Below are positions 1-10,363 of a stretch of DNA of 64,000 nt, in pieces; within the stretch, counting starts at the first letter, position 1, and each line of letters begins with the position of its first letter. The notes below the pieces were generated by a model, which was not told the DNA's origin, searched no databases, and saw only the letters and a program-made list of their open reading frames with translations. Location of the stretch: the NCBI RefSeq assembly GCF_003573695.1, contig NC_039359.1, forward strand, positions 116,257,849-116,321,848, in the 5' to 3' direction. This DNA is from Papaver somniferum (Eukaryota; Streptophyta; Magnoliopsida; Ranunculales; Papaveraceae). A program made the translations under genes and the position numbers.

Positions 1-1
1 C

Positions 2-549
2 CGGCTTGAATCTTATACACTTGACAAGTTCATGAGCAATCCTCGTCTCAAGGATGACATCCGACCGCCTTCTGCGGATGATGGTACTACTCTTTTCCCA
101 ACCGATGATATTTGGGTTGCTCGCATGCTTAATCCTCATCCATTTCCTCCGTCCGGGTCAGAAGAATGGCTTATCTGCCTCAGGTAGAATCACCCCTTGC
201 GCCTTCCTTTGAGGACTCTCCCCGCTTGGCGGTACATAGAGGGGATTATGTCTTTCCTACGATCCATTTACGTTCGTCCGCTGAATCTCATGCTGCTTGG
301 GATCCCTGGATTGACTACATTCGCTCCAATCCGGAGAATGCAAGGGTCATCCTCTCTCTAGGTATAGGAGCAGCTCTAGAGGCCTCCAAGTTTAGATACG
401 TTCGGCGGGACCATGATAGTATAAATCGATTATGTGCACGTTGGGGGATCGACCCTCATACATTCATATTTTCATGGGGAGAAGCGACCCGTATCCTTGA
501 GGACGTGGTGGCGCTCACGGGTCTACCCATCCACGGTGACGTAGTTTAA
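2..549 (+). pseudogene. Plant mobile domain (PMD) ORF, N-terminal part, broken
   Basis: An open frame enters from the left edge (frame 2, to about 164), and the coding signal then moves to frame 1 at 166-549. The second part ends in FSWGEATRILEDVVALTGLP, which fits the core motif of the plant mobile domain (a W-G-E block followed by LEDV..LTGLP). PMD occurs in MAIN/MAIL-like plant proteins and as a domain captured by retrotransposons; its biochemical role in elements is unclear. Two in-frame stops (547-549 and 556-558) separate it from the next segment, which continues in the same frame. It runs antisense to the gypsy pol genes. It is most likely the antisense ORF of the Tat-like element, decayed by one frameshift and stops. 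Confidence 0.7.
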
Positions 550-558
550 GACAGTTGA

Positions 559-2133
559 TGTCTCTACAAATATTTGAACAAGGATGACAGAGACCTTCGT
601 GACCGTTTGCTTAAATCCAAGGAGAATTCTATAACCTTTCAGATCCCCGAAGAGCTTAAGGCTGAAGTTCCGGACGAGGCTGGAGTCTCAATGGATAAAG
701 GGAAGGGTAAAGCCACCGCGTCAGCTTCTCAAGGTTCTCCCTCAAATGTCTCATCTTCTTCAAAATTCATGGCGACCGCAATAAAAGCTGCTCGACCAGA
801 GCCTTATGCTACGGAAGAAGCTGATGATGTGAAAGAAGTGAAGAGCGATCAGAAGCCAAAATCCGGACAACGTCGAGCTTCCTTCTCGTGCTGGATCAAA
901 TACTGGGCTCCTCTGCAGTCTGGTCCTGACAAAGGTGTTCCTCCTCGAGAGGGGGAGACAGATAGAGCGGAGCTAGCTGCCTTCCTCCTCTTCTGGCTAT
1001 GTCATGACGTTTTCGAATACATTCCCCGGGACACCATCAAGAATGAACTGATCCCTATGGCCATGATGATGTCCCGCGGCGTGTCGTTCCTGCTTGCTCC
1101 CATGTTCCTGGGTGGTTTGTACCACCATTTGGATTTGCTGGTAGGTGACATCCGTCGCGTGGACGGATCCCATGAGGTTGAAACTTTTCTTCCTGCTAAC
1201 TTCATCCAGGCATGGGCTTGGGAACGTTTCCCCAAGTATAGGCCCCCTCAGCTGAATCCCCGTGCACTTTCTCGGCAAGAAGAAGTTGTTCAAGAGGATA
1301 GTTCCAAGTGGCTAGTGACAGAACCCGAGTCTCATCCTCGGATGGCTCTTTACCACAAGAAGGGTCATCTTCCAAAGGAAAAGCTCAAGGATTACATGGA
1401 CAAGGGTGCGTATTTCAACCCTATCACTTACCAGGACGGTCGCACTGGCTCTCTTCACTATTCTTTTGCTAGCCAATCCCGGAGGAGGATATCTTCAGCG
1501 GACATACCTTCGGCTGAGTAGTTTGATATGATTGTTTCTATTTTACCTAGGCGTCTTCTCAGCTTTCATGGTGGGAAGTTCTCTTCTGAGGCTTACAATA
1601 CTGTCCGTGTGGCGCGACAGCTGGGGTTTGACCAAGGAGTTCCTTATGACCCTTCTCCTTCTTCAATAGATGAGGATAAGGAGGTCCGGAAAAGCTTTGA
1701 TCGCTTTGTCTTTAAAAGCGGTCTCCAGATGAGCGACTGCGCATGCTTCTTTGATTTCTTCCAACCTCAGCTACGCCGACCTGTGAGTGTTACCAACGAG
1801 TGGCTAGGCTATCGTAATAATGTTAATCGGAGCGTGCTGAATCTACTCATCAAAGAGCCATTTGCACCTATAGCTTTAACCGAGGAAGACCACAAAGAGA
1901 TGTATGCATCAGGTCGCGTAAAGCTAAATGCTGAGGTTGCTAAGAAGTATCTTCCAGCAACAAGGGTCGTCCTCTTCGTCCGATAGTTACCAGCTGGCAC
2001 CCTCCTTCGGGGGCCCTGTCTTCTCAAGAATATGGAAAGGGTAGCGCTCTACCTCCGTACGGTTCCAAGAAAAGAAGGCACGTTCCATCATTGACGCCTT
2101 TGCATGTCCCATCGGCTGCACCTCCTCCTGCTA
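559..2133 (+). pseudogene. Plant mobile domain core and C-terminal part, broken
   Basis: Frame 1 stays coding from about 574 to 1,986, interrupted only by a stop at 1,519-1,521. A charged, Ser/Lys-rich linker (about 600-870) precedes the second PMD half: a WIKYW block, the helix AELAAFLLFWLCHDVFEYI, a hydrophobic LAPMFLGGLYHHL segment and an IQAWAWERF block near 1,206-1,232, all typical of PMD. The VARQLGFDQGVP stretch (about 1,606-1,641) fits the PMD C-terminus. Near 1,960 the coding signal moves to frame 2 and runs on, with a WHPPSGA segment, to a plausible splice donor at 2,134. The length (over 500 codons) is in the usual PMD range. There is no intact reading frame. Confidence 0.7.
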
Positions 2134-2216
2134 AGGTATCTTTTTTCTCCTTTGGTTATCATTTTAATCTGGTTCCGCGCTTAGTTTCTTTATGCTAGTT
2201 TGCCATATTCTTTTAG
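2134..2216 (+). other. Candidate intron in the PMD gene
   Basis: AAG|GTATCT is followed by a T-rich 83-base stretch ending in TTCTTTTAG|AATTATCC. Coding-like sequence flanks both sides and the interval is T-rich with no coding character. Inferred from consensus splice sites only. Confidence 0.5.
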
Positions 2217-2695
2217 AATTATCCGCCTATCGGATGCAAACCCAGAGGTCTCTTTTTTGAAGAGTACGTCAACTTGCCTCTTAACGAATGGAGGGACGAT
2301 CGGTTGGCTAAGAAGATGAAGCGGGACGCCGGCGTGCTTCCTATTCCGTGTCTGCCTGTCATCCGCACTGCTAATATCTCTCCTCCGTTTTCCACGCACG
2401 ATACCAAAGTGGGGTCGTCATCCGTGAGTACCTTCATCGAGCGTGTGGAACGACAACTTGGTCGATCAGTCAACCAAAGTGGTCCTGAGATACTCTCTCG
2501 TTTGATTCTTCACTCTACTCTTCTCTTAATCGTACAAACAATTAAAGATCCCAATCATCCTCTTCACACTCCTTCCGATATGTTAGATGCAGGGGATGAG
2601 TCTGAGTCGGATCATTCTCTGCGTGACTATTCCCCGAAAGGTAGTGGTCTTCAAGGTGGCGCCCAGAATCAGAGCTCTTCCCCTTCCAAATCCCG
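2217..2695 (+). pseudogene. Internal exon of the antisense PMD gene
   Basis: This interval is open in one frame between a plausible acceptor (TTTTAG at 2,216) and donor (CCC|GTGAGT at 2,696). It starts with a Pro-rich stretch, has a basic region (LAKKMKRDAG), and ends in an acidic, Ser-rich tail (DAGDESESDHS...) followed by a Gln/Ser-rich piece. I recognise no enzymatic domain. By position it is the linker between PMD and the coiled-coil exons. Confidence 0.5.
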
Positions 2696-3062
2696 TGAGT
2701 ATACTATATTCATAATTGTTAAGTTCCATATACCGACACGTGCCAGTAGCAATATTCCTGTTATGATTATTAAATGCATTTGGTGATCTATATAAACATC
2801 TTCACTTCCTGTACTTCTTGTCAAGATTATTTTATTCTCTTCCTTTTTCTTTCTTTCATCAGGTCACTCGGAGCCGGCCACGTCGAGTTTTTCTTCTTAT
2901 TCTCGCCAATATGTTCATTCTCCAGTTAGTCCTCCTCTTTCTCCCGCTCTGGTATATATATATATATATATATTCTATTCGAATTTTGTTTCCTTATCAT
3001 ATCAGGATGTTTTGCTTATGATTTCCCCCTCTGTCTCTCCTTCTTTCCCCCTCTTTTAGAAC
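2696..3062 (+). other. Candidate introns with TA microsatellite
   Basis: GTGAGTATAC... at 2,696 to ...TTTCATCAG at 2,862 has strong GT-AG ends. A second non-coding interval at about 2,951-3,060 begins GTATATATATA, contains a short (TA)n run (about 2,952-2,971), and ends in CTCTTTTAG just before the next coding exon. Confidence 0.45.
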
Positions 3063-3794
3063 ATGGGAAAACGGGATGACGCTCATGGTAAAGGAAGTGA
3101 CTCGAACCAGCAGGTCAAAGGCAGCGAGTCCGGCAGTGCCAATGACAAGCGACAGAAATCTTCCAAGCCGACCCCTAAGGTTTCTCAAAGTGTGGATGCA
3201 GATGCTGAGTTTATGGCTGTTCTTGAGGATCCTCGGTTCAAATATCCCCGTACCATTTCCGCGGCGGAGGCTGGTGTGGACAACTGTTATGCGCTGGTAC
3301 GCGGATTTTGGGTCCCTTCGTCCAAACCAGCCACCTATCGGCGCATAGTTGAGAAGTTTGGCTACATGTGTGTTCATGAGGAAATGCCCATCAATTCTTT
3401 GATCGTAGCTAATGGGGATCTGCTTATCAAAGCAGAGGGTCTTTCCCTGGCGGATGAAACTCCAATTAGTCCGGATATCTTGAGGAAGTGGGACGCTACC
3501 ATTCAGACTTATCTAGTTCTTCGATTCCCCATTCTATGGCTCAAGAATCTGTTGGACCAGGCGAAGGCTAGCCACAACACGCGGACTACGTTACCTTGTG
3601 AGATCGAGGAGTTGGAGCGGGAACACAGGCAGCTACTCGATGTTTCAAATGCTAAGAAGGAAACTTATGATCAACTCATGGCGGACGTGGGTCGAGCTAC
3701 GAAGGATCTGAAGACCACTCGGGATGCTGCCGAGGAGGTCAATGGGCGCCTAACTAGCAAGAGGGCCGAGCTGGTTTCTCTGGATATTTTCTGA
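3063..3794 (+). pseudogene. Coiled-coil exon of the antisense PMD gene, 243 codons
   Basis: A 243-codon open frame begins MGKRDDAHGKGSD. Its N-terminal 50 residues are low-complexity, polar and Lys/Ser-rich. Residues about 55-140 look globular (FMAVLEDPRFKYP; NCYALVRGFWVP). The C-terminal 60 residues are predicted coiled coil (EIEELEREHRQLLDV, KKETYDQLMADV). I recognise no family. It may start at its own ATG at 3,063 or be spliced to the upstream exons, since an AG lies just before it. It is the longest undamaged piece of the antisense gene. Confidence 0.5.
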
Positions 3795-4021
3795 TGATGA
3801 TTTCTTGAAAAATTTATTTGTTTTGGTGATACTGAGGATTTTATGGTTTGCTTTTCTTTTGTAAGACATATTTTATTGTATGGTTTAACTTCAATTATTA
3901 TTATGGTTGGGTGGTATTTAATATGGTATCACTATGCATTTCTATAAGTAGGGATGAATGGAGTTGCTACGACATCTCTCAAGTTTCTTTCTGTATTTCC
4001 TTCACCCTCTGGTTGTTAGAT

Positions 4022-4766
4022 GTATATCTTTTTGTGCAGCTGATGACTCATCGCCTTCACGGATATACCTTGGCTTTAGCCCCGGTGCCAATACTGGTTA
4101 TCCCTCATAAAAAGGATTATGAGATGACTCGCTTGTTGTCAGTGGAAGCTGAAGTGGATGTACTTAGAGATATTATAATGGCTAATAAAATGGCTGCGCG
4201 TGCGATATTTAATGAGCAGTATGAGACTTACTCGATGGCTCGCGAGTCACAGGTGCCCGGACGAATAACTTTATCCGTACAACGTGTACTGGGTGATGCT
4301 ATAGCTGCCCGGGACAAAGCTGAGCGCCTATTTCAGGAAGCGCTGATTTGAACAGGCAATAGCTGATTGCCGCGCTTTCATCACTCAACAGGCGGGTACG
4401 AATCTCCGTGGGTGTGTTTTGGCTTTGTGTGTCGTGTATGCTCTTATTCGTCCTGCCGACATGAAAGAGGAGTTGGCGCGTCTGTTGATTTTGTAGGATG
4501 AAGTCGGGATGCTACAGACTCATCGCCTGATCGCTCTGGACAAGTCTCACAAAGCTTATGACGAGCATAAAGAGACACTAGATATGGCTCAAAAAGCGTG
4601 TGCTTCTGGTGAAGTTATGCGTAAGGTTCATCAAGTATTGGAGTAGGTGCGTAATACTTATACCGATTCCACTACCCAGTATGGGGAAGCACAATTAATG
4701 ATGCAAGACTTGGACGAAGACATTTCCTACTGCCGCTCGCTTATATATGGGTCATCCTCATCTTGA
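4022..4766 (+). pseudogene. Coiled-coil repeat units A and B of the antisense gene (first block)
   Basis: Unit A (about 4,049-4,351) reads LHGYTLALAPVP and then a helix-rich segment with the pattern L..EAEVDVLR...A...FNEQYETYSMAR. Unit B (about 4,403-4,766) has the same plan (EVGMLQTHRL...HKETLDMAQ...YCRSL) but contains at least two in-frame stops (near 4,495 and 4,645). An acceptor-like GTGCAG lies just before unit A, at about 4,040. Related units recur at 5,320-6,046, so these are duplicated exons. No known domain is recognised; a structural coiled-coil role is inferred. Confidence 0.5.
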
Positions 4767-4892
4767 AGATTTTTTTTTGTCTCCTCAGATATTGTGTTTT
4801 CTTGATTATATATATGAACGTTTTTTTTTTGATTAATCACCATAAAATTCTTTGAGTTTTGTTTCTCCTTTTCTTTCATTTGTTTTGGATTT

Positions 4893-5204
4893 ATGGTTAA
4901 TCGTGTGAGATTAGTTCTTGAATTGGAACGTCTAAATCGTCTTTTTCGGGTGATGTGCCTTGCTCGAGATACTTTCGAGATCGAGAACTCAAGTTGGCAT
5001 GAGCAACTGTCTGCTGCGGATCATCTGGTAAAGAGGATTCAGAGCGAAGGTGGTCTTCCCGATTTATCCCTTCTGGAGTATCATGGTTATTGCGGGGAGC
5101 AACGTACGATTACCCACTTTCGATGTGTTGAGGCGGGTCACAGTGTTAGATACATTGAGATGGCCCTTGCTGAGGTTCGCTTGGAGATTAATATGCTACC
5201 ATGA
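4893..5204 (+). pseudogene. Coiled-coil unit C of the antisense gene (first block)
   Basis: A 103-codon open frame begins MVNRVRLVLELERLNRLF and is mostly helical with regular leucines. It follows a T-rich, intron-like gap after unit B. A weakly similar segment at 6,175-6,476 holds the equivalent place in the second block. No domain recognised. Confidence 0.4.
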
Positions 5205-5263
5205 TGATGATTTTTTTTTTTTTTGGGTAGCGTAGTTCTTATAAATATACTATTTGTGTTAGT

Positions 5264-6046
5264 ATGAAGTCTCCATTTTGTACTCTGTTCGTTGTCTATG
5301 CTATTATTTGCTACATGGATGAACACTTGCATGGTTATGTGCTGTCTGTGGCTTCTGTGCCATCATTAGTATCCTCGTATAGGAGAGGATCCGAACTAGT
5401 TCGCTTGCGGCTCGTAAGAGCCGAGATAGATTTGATTAGGGAGAGAAGGCTGGCGAGTCGTACAAAAGCTCGCGCTCAGTTCGACAAACAATATAAGATA
5501 TTTTTAACAGCTCGGAAGACTCAAGTGTCCGGGCCAGTTTCTTTCAGGATTCAGAGTGCACTGGATGATGCTGTCTCCGCTCGCCATGAAGCTGATGGAC
5601 TATTGCAAGAGATAAATCTCATGATCATGGATATTGATCAGGTAATCGCGGACTATGATATATCCACGTCTCATCTGCCGAGTCGTCGTATGCATGGTTA
5701 TGCATTGTCTTTGTGCATGATACGCGCCTTGGTGCATCCTTCAAATAAATAGGTGGAATTGGTACGATTACTAGTCCTGGAGGGTGAATTGGGAATTTTG
5801 CGAACTCATAGGTTAGCTTTGCAAGAAACTGCACGTAAGGCATTCGAGGAGCAGGATGAGACTTCCAACATGGCTCGCCAGAACAATGCGTCTGAGAGGA
5901 TTTTGCATGAGGTAGATCAGGTGCTAGGATATTTGCGGGCAGCTTTGACTGTAGCTACTATTCAATGTGAAGAAGCGCTTGTGATGATGCGCGATGTAGA
6001 GCAAGAAATCACGCATTGTCGCATGCTCATAACTAAATCGACTTAA
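5264..6046 (+). pseudogene. Coiled-coil repeat units A' and B' of the antisense gene (second block)
   Basis: Unit A' (about 5,320-5,650) begins LHGYVLSVASVPSL and unit B' (about 5,690-6,046) begins MHGYALSLCMIRALV. Both follow the A/B plan: L..E....L...RL...A...F.EQ..T..MAR or TAR, then V..VL, ending in M..D..Q.I..CR. A single stop (5,750-5,752) separates the start of B' from its body. The spacing from A to A' is about 1.27 kb. I see no transmembrane or catalytic motif. Confidence 0.5.
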
Positions 6047-6174
6047 AAGTTCTCCCCGTTTTTTTTTGTTTTGTTTGTATATAGCCTAAGTATTCCAGGT
6101 AAAAGTTCTCCTCTCATTCATTCATCATTTTATTTTTTTAGCCCTAATGGAAGAATCAGTCAGTGCCTTATATT

Positions 6175-6476
6175 TTTCTCTAAGGAAACAAAAAATGGAA
6201 CTGTTGCAAGCTACTGTTGTTGGTAATGCCCATCTCATTCATGAATGTGAGGAATTATTTGGGGTTAGCCAGATGTAGTATTTCCATGCTATGGATCTTT
6301 ATGTGGATCGTCTGAGTACTATTCGGATTGATCCTTCAACAGAAAGTGTGATGGCTGTGGATGAGGCTTTTGAAGCATTTGCTAACGCTCGTGACCGGAT
6401 GGAATGCAAAGAAGGCTTGGATGTTGCTCGTGGTCGACTGAGGCGCGCGCACTTAGTTCTATCTTCATTTCTTTGA
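6175..6476 (+). pseudogene. Coiled-coil unit C' of the antisense gene (second block)
   Basis: The frame is coding-like from about 6,194 (MELLQATVV) and after one stop continues at 6,291 to a stop after position 6,473, with the helical ending RGRLRRAHLVLSSFL. It lies about 1.28 kb downstream of unit C. It is the last recognisable coding piece before the inserted solo LTR. Confidence 0.4.
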
Positions 6477-6566
6477 CTTAGTGGATTCTGCCACAGAATA
6501 TATTATTTTATCTGTATGTCGTGTCGGACGCTTATGAGCATGTTATTTGTGCTATTTTCCGCGTAT

Positions 6567-8093
6567 TGGTAGAGATTTTAGATAACCAAAATTAATGATT
6601 AAATGAAACCCAGTTATATCCGCAAGCGCACAGGTCAATAGTAATATAGATAGCAAATGCGGTTCGTTCCCACAGGGAGTGTGAAATACTCTACCAACTA
6701 ATACCAAAAATTAAATAATCAACAAGATAATGTTTTAAGGATTTTTAGAAATTCGGAACAAAATGAAATGATAAATAATTTAAAGATAAACAAAACGAGT
6801 GTGGGTTATTAGGATTTTCGGTTTCCACCAATTAATTATGCAAACTCTACTAATCTTTAAAAGTATATTCCATGCTTTTTCAAATACTGTTTCTCCGCTA
6901 TAGTTGTCTTCGCTTCATGAGTAGTGATTCTAAAGCATTACCTATCTATCCTTGCATACCACGTCAAGGGATTTAACCGAAGCACGCAGTATCAATTCAA
7001 AAGCATAAATAATCTAGAAAATCACATAAACGATTAAACACCAAGCTATATGAAGAGAAACTACTAGTCAATGAATCATTATTAGAAATATCACCGTAGA
7101 GTTTATAAAATTAAATTGACTTCCATCTAAACCCTAACAAACGATTTAGCCAACCATGGAGAAATAAAAATCAAAACGGCAAACCCTTGTTCTTCTCCTC
7201 TTCCCAGCTCTGCAGCCGCCTCCGGCTTCCTCCCTGGTATATTTTGAAACAACACATAAATATAGATCACAAATAAATTCACGTTTTTCTTCTTCGTCGC
7301 CACATCACCTCCCAATAGAAGTCTGCCACATGTCATGAAAATATAAATTCACCCAATGATGTTGTGTTGCGTGTCATAATATGACGAGACATTGTAAAGT
7401 ATCACCGAATCTCCACTTTCCATAGTATATGAATTTCATTTAGAAAGCATGATATTTTCTTGCATGTGTTGGGTCCCACCTTAACTGTATTTGCAAAATG
7501 ACGTCATTTGGCTTCAAATATTCCTTCAGATTCTTTATATAAATATAGTAAGAGAACTTATGTAAGGACAAGATATATTAATCTTTCCCTTTTCTTCATT
7601 TGCACGTGGTCATGGAGGTGATATTTTTCCATTCTTATGCTAACAATAATAAAGTCACTCTTGACCAATCTTAGGTGGTATCAGTGTGCTGACATCGACT
7701 CGCTTCACCATGCATTAATTGAGATTAAGAATTGTATGCCCGTTGTGAACTCGTGAGTGCCAAGCCAGTGACACTAGCCAACTGAATTTTAATTCTGCCT
7801 ACGTCTATAGGAATCGTGAACTTAATCATGTACTCCTTTTTCCTTGCAAGTTCATAAAGATCCGTTTATGTTTGGTGCCGCGCAGTGGTGCTGATACATA
7901 GGAATACCAGGCCAGCCACATTTACCCATTTTAGTCGCAAATGTCATTTGTTGTTTATTTAACCACTTATTTCTCAGGTGATTGGATTTGTTTGTAATTC
8001 CTGCAAAAGCCTTAAAACAATATTATTAGCCAAAATATCGAGTCCTAGCTAATATAAATATGGGCATAAAATGTAGCACTTTCGTGCTTATCA
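6567..8093 (-). mobile_element. Athila-like solo LTR, 1,527 bp, TSD CGTAT
   Basis: The plus strand starts TGGTAGAGATT and ends GTGCTTATCA, so on the minus strand the LTR starts TGATAAGCACGAAAGTGC, the same start as the two LTRs at 45,887 and 48,595. The five bases CGTAT occur directly on both sides (6,562-6,566 and 8,094-8,098), which proves a solo LTR left by recombination. It interrupts the 3' part of the Tat-like element. Confidence 0.9.
7533..7541 (-). promoter_or_regulatory. LTR TATA box (solo Athila-like LTR)
   Basis: CTTTATATA on the plus strand is TATATAAAG on the minus strand. The same motif sits at the matching place in the two related LTRs (46,204 and 48,910). Confidence 0.5.
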
Positions 8094-8269
8094 CGTATCA
8101 TATACACGTGTAATTTCCTTTAAGAATATTACTTCTATGAAATATCTTATCATTTGGATTAGTCAGGACTTACACTTATGGCGTTCTTTACTGATCATGC
8201 ACAGAAGGTATCATCCTCCGGAGTTACTAACGTGCTTTGTCAAGCTAAGTATAGAACCTTAGTCATGTC

Positions 8270-8890
8270 CGGGACTATTGGTGCATTTTGTCAAGCCATG
8301 CACAGGGCTTAATTCCTTTTGGATTATTGGTGCACTTCATGTAAGCCGTGCACGGAGCCTGGTCTTTTCTTGTACTATTGGTGCACTTCATTTAAGCCAT
8401 GCACGGAGCCTAGCCCTTTCTTGGACTGTTGGTGCACTTCATCTAAGCCATGCACGAAGCCTATCCCTTTCTTAGACTATTAGTGCACTTCATCTAAGCC
8501 ATGCACGGAGCCTAGTCCTTTCTTGGACTATTAGTGCACTTCATCTAAGCCATGCACAGAGCCTAGTCTTTTCTTGGACTATTGGTGCATTTCATTTAAG
8601 CCATGCACGGAGCCTATCCCTTTCTTGGACTATTGGTGCACTTCATCTAAGCCATGCACGGAGCCTAGTCCTTTCTTGGAATATTGGTGCACTTCATCTA
8701 AGCCATGCACGGGCCTAGCCATTTCTTGGAATATTGGTGCACTTCATTTGAGCCATGCACGGAGCCTAGCCCTTTCTTAGACTATTGGTGCACTTCATCT
8801 AAGCCATGCACGGAGCCTAGCCCTTTCTCGGGATATTGGTGCACTTCATCTAAGCCATACACAGAGTTGTCCTTTCTTGGACTATTGGCG
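8270..8890. repeat. 51-bp tandem repeat, about 12 copies
   Basis: The unit contains GGTGCACTTCATCTAAGCC followed by ATGCACGGAGCCTAG. Unit starts are mostly spaced by exactly 51 bases (8,330, 8,381, 8,432 and on), with edge units of 49. Because 51 is 17 codons, several frames stay open and give artefactual 17-residue repeat ORFs. It lies between integrase and the antisense gene of the Tat-like element, where hypervariable tandem repeats are known in this group. Confidence 0.9.
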
Positions 8891-8989
8891 CGTCATGTCG
8901 GGTCGTAAGCGAGAATTCAACGTGACTCAAAAGATAATATAAGATAATTGTTTTATTATTTCTCAGCCATCCGGCGTACATTAGGTTAC

Positions 8990-10363
8990 TTAAGCATAAT
9001 AATTTTTAAGCCATTTACCATTGATAGGAGTATTGATGCGTGAGCCATTCATTCGATTCATATAGTAATATCCGCTCTCTGCTGCTTCACTAATCATATA
9101 AGGACCTTGCCAATTTGCAGCAAATTTTCCTGCTTTTTCATTGCGCTGGGCATGCAGTGCGATTTTCATCACTACATCATTCACACTGAAGACTCGTTCT
9201 TTCACTTTCTGGTTATAATATATTGTCGTCCGTTGCATATACTTATCCGCGAAACGTTCAGCCTTGGCTCGTCGTTCCTCTAAGGTATCCAAATGAGCGA
9301 AACGACTAACCTCATCCGGGGTTGTGAGGCTGGCCATAGCCACGCATGCGGACGGTATCACAATTTCTGTTGGCAGTATCGCGTCTTCTCCGTACATCAA
9401 GGAATAAGGGGAGGCACCAGTTGAACTTCTCCTGGAGATGCGATATGCCCAGAGTGCAAGAGGTAGTTGTTCATGCCAGCCCCTTGGATGATCATGCATT
9501 GTCCGGCTTAGTATCCTTAACAGTGTTTTGTTGGTTGCTTCGGCCTTCCCGTTCCCCTGAGGGTAATAGACAGTCGAAGTGTGGAACTTGATCCCATATT
9601 GGTTCAACAGATCCATGACAGTTTGATTAACAAAAGAAGTACCATTATCCGAGCGTATAATCATAGGTGCACAAAAAAATCGACATATGATGTGTTCTTT
9701 GATAAATGCAGCGATCGTGGCACCTGAGTAGTCCCGGAGTGGAATAGCTTCAACCCATTTGGTAGAGTATTCGGTCGCGGTGATGATATACTTGTGCCGT
9801 CCGGATGAAGTTGGGCGTATCGGCCCGATAATGTCAAGTCCCCAGCTATGAAAAGACCATGGGGTGACGACACTATGTATCAAGGTATGCAGGGCATGGA
9901 TTAATGATCCATGGCTTTGACACTGCTGGCACTTCTTCACATGCTCGGCCGTATCAAACTTCATCGTGGGCCAGTAATACCCACCTTCGTGCAACTGTAG
10001 GAAGAGTTTTCTCATACCTTGATGCTCGGCATCGTGAGTTGTAGCCATGACTATCTTCGCCTCTTCTTGTGACAGACAACGTAGTATGTTGTCCCCGAAA
10101 CTCTTCCTATAGAGGATGCCTTCACTCATGAAGAATCGTCCGAATTTCCTTTGAATTTTGAACGCTTCTTGTCTATTTGGAGGTAGGCGTTCGTACTGGA
10201 TGAAGTCTATGTAAGGTTGTCTCCAGTCCCCTATCTCCGCACTACATATTTCCGTCTGTTGTGGGGGTGCTTGAAAATCATCACATTTATCCTGGACTAC
10301 GGCTGCTTGGACTGCCATATTCGGACAGTATACGCCCATCCTTTGTAGCCTTCGGTACAACAA
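8990..10363 (-). CDS. Ty3/gypsy integrase region of pol (457 codons open)
   Basis: Integrase inserts the retrotransposon cDNA into nuclear DNA. In order the frame has the end of a first zinc-binding-like module (LLYRRLQRMGVYCPNM), a linker, and a second H2C2 module (H..H then CQQCQ, residues about 125-170). The catalytic core follows with D in WGLDIIGP, D in RSDNGTSF and E in GNGKAEATNK, so all three DDE residues are present. The C-terminal domain has NWQGPYMISEA near the end, and I see no chromodomain. The frame is intact, but it is only the last part of a pol polyprotein whose upstream part is broken, and its ATG is probably internal. A 51-bp repeat array follows it. Confidence 0.85.
   Translation of the reverse strand: MLYRRLQRMGVYCPNMAVQAAVVQDKCDDFQAPPQQTEICSAEIGDWRQPYIDFIQYERLPPNRQEAFKIQRKFGRFFMSEGILYRKSFGDNILRCLSQEEAKIVMATTHDAEHQGMRKLFLQLHEGGYYWPTMKFDTAEHVKKCQQCQSHGSLIHALHTLIHSVVTPWSFHSWGLDIIGPIRPTSSGRHKYIITATEYSTKWVEAIPLRDYSGATIAAFIKEHIICRFFCAPMIIRSDNGTSFVNQTVMDLLNQYGIKFHTSTVYYPQGNGKAEATNKTLLRILSRTMHDHPRGWHEQLPLALWAYRISRRSSTGASPYSLMYGEDAILPTEIVIPSACVAMASLTTPDEVSRFAHLDTLEERRAKAERFADKYMQRTTIYYNQKVKERVFSVNDVVMKIALHAQRNEKAGKFAANWQGPYMISEAAESGYYYMNRMNGSRINTPINGKWLKNYYA

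Larger units (their letters stand above)
3850..6476 (+). repeat. Diverged tandem duplication of a ~1.27-kb three-unit block
   Basis: The order A-B-C (about 3,850-5,204) is repeated as A'-B'-C' (about 5,205-6,476). Offsets are 1,271 bases for A to A' and about 1,280 for C to C'. The match is clearest in protein (HGY start, EQ.ET..MAR core, CR end) and weak in DNA, so the duplication is old. A and B also resemble each other, which implies an earlier duplication. Confidence 0.5.

Noticed and set aside
997..1293. Minus-strand ORF of 98 codons
   Set aside because: It is a shadow of the plus-strand PMD frame, with no recognisable domain.
8270..8890. CRISPR-like array
   Set aside because: The whole 51-bp unit is repeated and there are no unique spacers; the context is a plant retrotransposon.
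8270..8908. ORFs of 65-68 codons with 17-residue repeats on the plus strand
   Set aside because: They are produced by the 51-bp repeat being a multiple of three; several frames are open at once and no start, promoter or conserved residue pattern supports translation.
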